Shown here: piece after piece, positions 59,047 through 64,000 of the stretch
Position numbering within the stretch: the first letter of the stretch is position 1
How the letters are laid out: every line of letters starts with the position of its first letter
Source: an uncultured Alphaproteobacteria bacterium
GTDB lineage: Bacteria > Pseudomonadota > Alphaproteobacteria > HIMB59 > GCA-002718135
DNA length: 64,000 bases
Direction of reading: 5' to 3'
NCBI GenBank assembly: GCA_902518705.1
Contig: CABYHW010000001.1
Span: forward strand, 50,270 to 114,269
The notes under the pieces: generated by a model
The model's input: the letters and a program-made list of their open reading frames with translations, nothing else
The model's database searches: none
Told to the model about the DNA's origin: nothing
Program-made: the position numbers and the translations under genes

Positions 59047-60837
59047 ATGAAAAAATTTCTAATCGCATTTGCCATTTTAACTTCAATAATTGCACTTAAC
59101 AAACATGCGTACAGTGAAAAAGTTCACGGTATTGCAATGCATGGAACACCAAAGTATGCCAGTGATTTTGAAAATCTAGATTATGTAAACCCAAATGCAC
59201 CTAAAGGTGGGGTAGTAAAATTTGGATCATATGGTTCTTTTGATAATCTAAATAGAGTAGCTTTTAAAGGTTCTAAAGCTGCTGGTCTAGGGTATGTTAA
59301 TGATACGTTAATGAGAAGAGTATGGGATGAAGCATTCTCTCTCTATGGTTTAATAGCTGAAAAGGTAGAATTGCCTGAAGATAGATCGTCTATAACTTTT
59401 TATTTAAATTCAAATGCAACCTTTCATGATGGCTCACCAATAACACGCGATGATGTATTATTTAGTCTAGAAACGTTTCAAACAAAAGGTACTCCAAATC
59501 AGAAAAAAACTTATGGCAAAGTTATTAAAACTGAATTGATTGGAAATGATGGAATAAAAATGATTTTTGAAAATAATGAAGATAAAGAATTACCTCTTAT
59601 TATTGCAGGCTTTCTTCCAATCATTCCAAAAAAGTTTTATGAAAATCTTGATGTTACAAAAACATTTTTAGATATTCCTCTAGGCAGTGGTCCATACCAA
59701 GTTAATAGTCTCGATCCAGGACGTCAAATAAAATACAAACGCGTTGAAAATTATTGGGCAAAAGATTTACCGGTAAATAAAGGTCTCTATAATTTTGATA
59801 CAATTATTTATGATTATTACAAAGACTCAAATGTCTTAGTTGAAGCTTTTAAGGTTGGTGAATACGACTTTAGAAGAGAGTACAATGTTAAACGTTGGTT
59901 ATCAGAATATGATTTCAAAGCTGTCCAGAATGGTGAAGTAATATTGACAGAAATGAATAACGATAGACCTGTTGGAATGAATGGTCTTGTGATGAATACA
60001 AGACGTGACATATTTAATAATAGAAATGTAAGACTTGCTTTAAGTTATGCCTATGATCATGAATGGATTAATAAAACGATATATCAAAATGCTTATGTGA
60101 GAACAGATAGTTATTTTGATAATTCACCATTAGCTTCTTCAGGCTTACCGTCAAAAAATGAATTAGAATTGTTGAATGTATGGAAAGATGAAATTCCAGC
60201 AGAGGTATTTACGGAAACATTTACTCCACCTATTACGGATGGCAGTGGTAATGACCGTAAAAATTTATTGAAAGCAAAAGAAATACTTGAAAAAGAGGGA
60301 TGGTTTGTTGAAAATGGAAAACTGGTAAAAGATGGAAAAGAATTCAAGTTTGAGTTCTTGATTGTCAGTCCATCTGATGAGAAAATTGCCTTAGCCTATC
60401 AAAGTAATTTAAAAAAACTTGGCATTACAATGGATGTAAGAACTGTTGATTCATCACAGTATCAAGAACGTTTGTTAAGTTATGATTTTGATATGATTAA
60501 AAGATATTGGGGAGTCAGTTTAAGCCCAGGAAATGAGCAACAATTTTATTGGGGATCAGAAGTTGGTCAAAAAGATGGAAGCAGAAATTATCCTGGTATC
60601 AATAGTCCAGCAGTTGATGCATTAATTGAAAAACTAATTAGTGCAACAAATAGAGAAGAATTAACAACGGCGATCCACGCACTTGATAGAGTATTGTTAT
60701 GGGGTCACTATGTTGTTCCTCTTTATCATAGCAACAAAGACAGAATTGCTTATTGGGATTTTTTTGAATACCCAGACGAAATTCCACTTTACGGAATTGT
60801 AATTGAGTCTTGGTGGATTAATAAAGATAAACAATAA
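59047..60837 (+). CDS. Extracellular solute-binding protein family 5, YejA-like
   Basis: HGIAMHGTPKYASDFENLDYVNPNAPKGGVVKFGSYGSFDNLNR...TFHDGSPITRDDVLFSLE. Confidence 0.92.
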   Translation: MKKFLIAFAILTSIIALNKHAYSEKVHGIAMHGTPKYASDFENLDYVNPNAPKGGVVKFGSYGSFDNLNRVAFKGSKAAGLGYVNDTLMRRVWDEAFSLYGLIAEKVELPEDRSSITFYLNSNATFHDGSPITRDDVLFSLETFQTKGTPNQKKTYGKVIKTELIGNDGIKMIFENNEDKELPLIIAGFLPIIPKKFYENLDVTKTFLDIPLGSGPYQVNSLDPGRQIKYKRVENYWAKDLPVNKGLYNFDTIIYDYYKDSNVLVEAFKVGEYDFRREYNVKRWLSEYDFKAVQNGEVILTEMNNDRPVGMNGLVMNTRRDIFNNRNVRLALSYAYDHEWINKTIYQNAYVRTDSYFDNSPLASSGLPSKNELELLNVWKDEIPAEVFTETFTPPITDGSGNDRKNLLKAKEILEKEGWFVENGKLVKDGKEFKFEFLIVSPSDEKIALAYQSNLKKLGITMDVRTVDSSQYQERLLSYDFDMIKRYWGVSLSPGNEQQFYWGSEVGQKDGSRNYPGINSPAVDALIEKLISATNREELTTAIHALDRVLLWGHYVVPLYHSNKDRIAYWDFFEYPDEIPLYGIVIESWWINKDKQ

Positions 60838-60858
60838 AATAAGTAATCAAATATTTTT

Positions 60859-61743
60859 ATGAGTCATACAAGAGCTAACATACTCATTTTAATTGCCTCA
60901 CTTATATGGGGAACAGCTTTTGTCAGCCAAACTACTGGAATGGGAGCCATAGGTCCTTTTACTTTTAGCTTTGGAAGATTCTTTTTTGCTTTTTTAACAG
61001 TAATTCCATTTGCGATTTATCTAGAACAACAAAATATTGTTAAAATATTAATTGATAGAAAAAAAGTTTATCTTTGTTTAGCTACAGGTTTTTTTCTTTT
61101 TGGTGGTATGGGTCTTCAACAATACGCTTTACAAAAATCATTAATATCAAATGCTGCTTTTCTTAGCACTCTTTACGTTCCCTTTGTTGGTATAATTTCA
61201 AGATTCATAATTAAAAAACAGGTACACTGGATTATCTGGATTGCCATTTTACTTTGTTTGTATGGATCATATCTTTTGTCCTCTAATCAATCAGTTGAAA
61301 TTCAACAATCAGATTCACTCTTGTTTATTGCTGCTTTATTTTTTGCCTTACATATTATTTGTATCGATATTTTTATGAAAGAACTTAACAGTCCTTTTTT
61401 ATTTGGAAGTATTCAGTACTTCATTGTTTTTGTTTTATCTATGATCTTAGCTTTTATGTGGGAGGAACCAAAGCTGTCAAATATGCAAATTGAATGGTTT
61501 GAAATTTTATATACAGGTATTTTTTCTGCTGGCATTGGATATACACTTCAAATTATTGCTCAACATAAAGCTAATCCTGCTCCTGCTGCTATTATTTTAT
61601 CAATGGAGTCAGTCTTTGCTGCAATAGCAGGTTGGATACTTTTAAATCAAATTTTAGACACACAAAAAATACTTGGATGCCTTGCAATATTTGTTGGAGT
61701 CATTATAGTACAATTAGTACCTATAATAATTAAACAAAAATGA
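60859..61743 (+). CDS. EamA/DMT family transporter
   Basis: ANILILIASLIWGTAFVSQ; DMT duplication pattern. Confidence 0.9.
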   Translation: MSHTRANILILIASLIWGTAFVSQTTGMGAIGPFTFSFGRFFFAFLTVIPFAIYLEQQNIVKILIDRKKVYLCLATGFFLFGGMGLQQYALQKSLISNAAFLSTLYVPFVGIISRFIIKKQVHWIIWIAILLCLYGSYLLSSNQSVEIQQSDSLLFIAALFFALHIICIDIFMKELNSPFLFGSIQYFIVFVLSMILAFMWEEPKLSNMQIEWFEILYTGIFSAGIGYTLQIIAQHKANPAPAAIILSMESVFAAIAGWILLNQILDTQKILGCLAIFVGVIIVQLVPIIIKQK

Positions 61744-62714
61744 GTGATAAATTAGATGTAGTTGGAATTGGAAATGCTATGGTAGATGCCATAATTCCTT
61801 CCAATCAAAGTGAAATTGAAAAGCATGAAATTAATAGAGATTCTATGAATCTTATTGATGAAAACTTAAAAAATAATTTGCATGAAAGTTATTCCATCAG
61901 AGAAATGGCAGGCGGAGGTTCCCTTGGTAACTCCATGTTTGGTATTACCTCTTTTGGCGGCAATGGAAGTTTTATCGGAAAAATTAAAAATGATGAAGTT
62001 GGAATTTTTCTTCAAAAAGATATGGTCAGAGAAGGTTTACAATTTCCATTAGGGTTTACTTCGCCAGATATCTCTACAGGATGTTGCACAATTTTTGTTG
62101 AGGAAGATGGGACAAGAACAATGTGTACTTTTCTAGGTGCAGGAACTTTAATCGGACCAGATGATATTAATGATCAACACATAAAAAATCACAAAATAGC
62201 TTATTTAGAAGGTTACTTATGGGATAATGAAAATGCAAAAAAAGCGATGAAAAAAATGGTTGATATTTGTAAAGCAGACAATCAACAAATTGCTTTTACT
62301 TTGTCAGATTTATTTTGTGTTGATAGGCATAGAGATTCATTCAAAGAATTAATTGAGAACGATGTAGATATTCTTTTTGCAAACGAGGATGAGATTAAAG
62401 CTCAGTCTGAAGAAACTGACTTTGACAATGCTATTGAATATGCAAAATCATTAAATATGACTGTTGCAATTACAAGAGCAGAGAAAGGTTCAGTTATTGT
62501 AGAAAAAGATAACATAATTGAGATTAATCCAATTCAAGTTGACAAAGTTGTTGATACAACAGGAGCGGGTGATCTTTATGCAGCTGGACTTTTGTTTGGG
62601 ATTGCCAGAGGTAAAGATATTTCTACTTGTGGAAATTATGCTAGTGTTGCTGCTGCAGAAATAATTTCACATTATGGCGCAAGACCTTTAGTAAAATTAT
62701 CTAATTTAATTTAG
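61740..62714 (+). CDS. PfkB family carbohydrate/adenosine kinase
   Basis: MAGGGSLGNSMFGITSFGG; VDTTGAGDLYAAGLLFG. Confidence 0.93.
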   Translation: MSDKLDVVGIGNAMVDAIIPSNQSEIEKHEINRDSMNLIDENLKNNLHESYSIREMAGGGSLGNSMFGITSFGGNGSFIGKIKNDEVGIFLQKDMVREGLQFPLGFTSPDISTGCCTIFVEEDGTRTMCTFLGAGTLIGPDDINDQHIKNHKIAYLEGYLWDNENAKKAMKKMVDICKADNQQIAFTLSDLFCVDRHRDSFKELIENDVDILFANEDEIKAQSEETDFDNAIEYAKSLNMTVAITRAEKGSVIVEKDNIIEINPIQVDKVVDTTGAGDLYAAGLLFGIARGKDISTCGNYASVAAAEIISHYGARPLVKLSNLI

Positions 62715-63681
62715 ATAATAATTTATTTTTATTTTCTTCATCACAAAAAGAATACTTAATTGCGTTATGAGTAAGTGAAGTAAGTTCTTTTTCATTTAAA
62801 CCTAAATCTTCCATAACCTTATACTCACCGTTTATTGTTGCATTGAAAAAAGGAGGGTCATCCGAATTGACTGTTACTTTTACCCCTTGATCAAATAATG
62901 TTTTCACAGGATGATCTACATAATCTTCATAAATCTTAGTTGCAATATTACTTGTTGGACAAGTTTCTAGAATAATATCTTTCTCAATTATTTCTTTGAC
63001 TAAATCAGGATCCTCTATTGATCGAACTCCGTGACCTAATCTTGTTGGATGCAGAAGATTAATAGCATTTCTTATATTAACAGGACCATCCCATTCACCT
63101 GCATGAACAGTAATTGGAAAATTTTCTTTTTTTAACATATCAAATGTTTCAACGAATAAATTTGGTGGAAAATGCAATTCATCCCCAGCTAAACCAAAAC
63201 CAACTAAACAAGGATGAGGATTATTTAAAACTTCTTTTGCAGTTTCTTGTACTGACTCTGGTCCTAAATGTCTGATCCCATTCATTATATAACGTGAAAC
63301 AATACCAAAATCCTCTTCAGCTTTTTTGGAAGCTTCATAGACTCCTTCAATAAAAGAATGATAAGTCATGCCTTTTTCTTTAGCATGAGTTGAGGAAATC
63401 ATCGCTTCGACATAAAGAACATTATTAGAGGCACAATCTTTTAAATATTCATACGTTAATTCAAAATAATCTTCTGGCGTGTGTATGACAGAAGTAACTA
63501 CATCATATTTTTTTATAAAATCATAAAAATCATCCCATTGGTATGCGTACTTTGAGCCAAACATTTCTTCAGGTATTTCATGATTATTTCGTTTAGCAAA
63601 TTTCTTACATAAATCGGGCGTAATGGTTGCCTCTAAATGAACATGAATTTCTGCTTTTTTAACTGAATTAAAAATATTCAT
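62701..63681 (-). CDS. add: Adenosine deaminase family protein (start re-assigned to MNIFNSVKKAEIHVHLEA)
   Basis: KAEIHVHLEATITPDL; TVHAGEWDGP; RLGHGVRSIED; VTVNSDDPPFF. Confidence 0.93.
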   Translation of the reverse strand: MNIFNSVKKAEIHVHLEATITPDLCKKFAKRNNHEIPEEMFGSKYAYQWDDFYDFIKKYDVVTSVIHTPEDYFELTYEYLKDCASNNVLYVEAMISSTHAKEKGMTYHSFIEGVYEASKKAEEDFGIVSRYIMNGIRHLGPESVQETAKEVLNNPHPCLVGFGLAGDELHFPPNLFVETFDMLKKENFPITVHAGEWDGPVNIRNAINLLHPTRLGHGVRSIEDPDLVKEIIEKDIILETCPTSNIATKIYEDYVDHPVKTLFDQGVKVTVNSDDPPFFNATINGEYKVMEDLGLNEKELTSLTHNAIKYSFCDEENKNKLLSKLN

Positions 63682-63710
63682 ATAAATGAAATTACCTATA
63701 TAATAATAAT

Positions 63711-64000
63711 ATGGAAGCAAGAATAAATAGAAGAAGCTTTGTTTTTGGTGCAAGTTGCTCTTTATGTGGTTCGATGATTTTACCTTCTTGTACACAAGTA
63801 CCATTAACAAATAGAAGTCAGTTAAATTTGTATGATAGCAATCTACCTATAATTTTAATGGGTGGTGGTGTAGCAGGTCTTCCAAAAATTTATCCTAATG
63901 AAAAAGCTCTTAATCAAGAAGTTGATAAAACATATTCAAGATTTTTATCTAAAGCTAAAGAAGATAAAATTCTTTTAGATAACACAGATGAGTCAAAAAA
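63711..64000 (+). CDS. Putative M48-family metallopeptidase-like lipoprotein, N-terminal fragment (truncated by window end)
   Basis: MEARINRRSFVFGASCSLCGSMILPSCTQVPLTNRSQLNLYD; lipobox-like plus M48-style leader. Catalytic motif lies outside the window. Confidence 0.5.
   Translation, partial: MEARINRRSFVFGASCSLCGSMILPSCTQVPLTNRSQLNLYDSNLPIILMGGGVAGLPKIYPNEKALNQEVDKTYSRFLSKAKEDKILLDNTDESK

Noticed and set aside
63682-63810. N-terminal extension of the adenosine deaminase ORF
   Set aside because: Overlaps the divergent lipoprotein gene; MNIFNSVKKAEIHVHLEA is the natural start
1-64000. CRISPR arrays, tRNA/rRNA genes, prophage or toxin-antitoxin modules
   Set aside because: None seen by eye; intergenic gaps are mostly too short. 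tRNAscan-SE/CRISPR finders would be needed to exclude formally

Overview
AT-rich alphaproteobacterial chromosome segment. Lineage guess from gene style and low GC: a marine SAR11-like or AEGEAN-169/HIMB59-like organism (inference). It is coding-dense; I saw no rRNA, tRNA, CRISPR array, transposase or prophage. Layout: (i) 1-20.7 kb is housekeeping: fabI end, GDPD, pnp-rpsO-truB-rbfA-infB-nusA, trmB, lnt, corC, ybeY, phoH, miaB, rimI, tsaB, a polysaccharide deacetylase, a Bax-like protein, a NifU-like protein, trpS and murJ. (ii) 20.7-54.3 kb is a long phosphorus-acquisition and phosphorus-sparing region: phoB-phoU-pstBAC-pstS-phoR, a SET-domain protein, two paralogous metallophosphoesterase + glycosyltransferase pairs resembling PlcP-Agt lipid remodelling, an aquaporin, ppx, sixA, ppk, an acyltransferase, an ArsC-like LMW phosphatase, a DUF47 protein + PiT transporter, then a phosphonate cluster (PhnZ-like HD protein, PhnW, AllA-like cupin, phosphoesterase, methyltransferase-like protein, Fe-ADH, MetE-core protein, PhnY, PhnA) with a Ugp-type ABC transporter. 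(iii) 54.3-64 kb is mixed: EamA, zinc finger, FYDLN protein, MFS, msrQP + cytochrome c, YejA-like SBP, EamA, PfkB kinase, adenosine deaminase and a partial M48-like lipoprotein. The strongest leads are: an imperfect ~190-bp direct repeat, carrying a relic of the arsC 3' end and a conserved hairpin, that flanks the second PlcP-Agt cassette; a phosphonate cluster with a PhnZ-type oxygenase but no recognisable PhnY*-type hydroxylase partner, plus C1/alcohol-dehydrogenase genes; recurrent TTGTAAC-N4-TTGTAAC Pho-box-like sites; two homopolymer frameshifts (corC, deacetylase); and a terminator-like hairpin abutting the nusA start codon.
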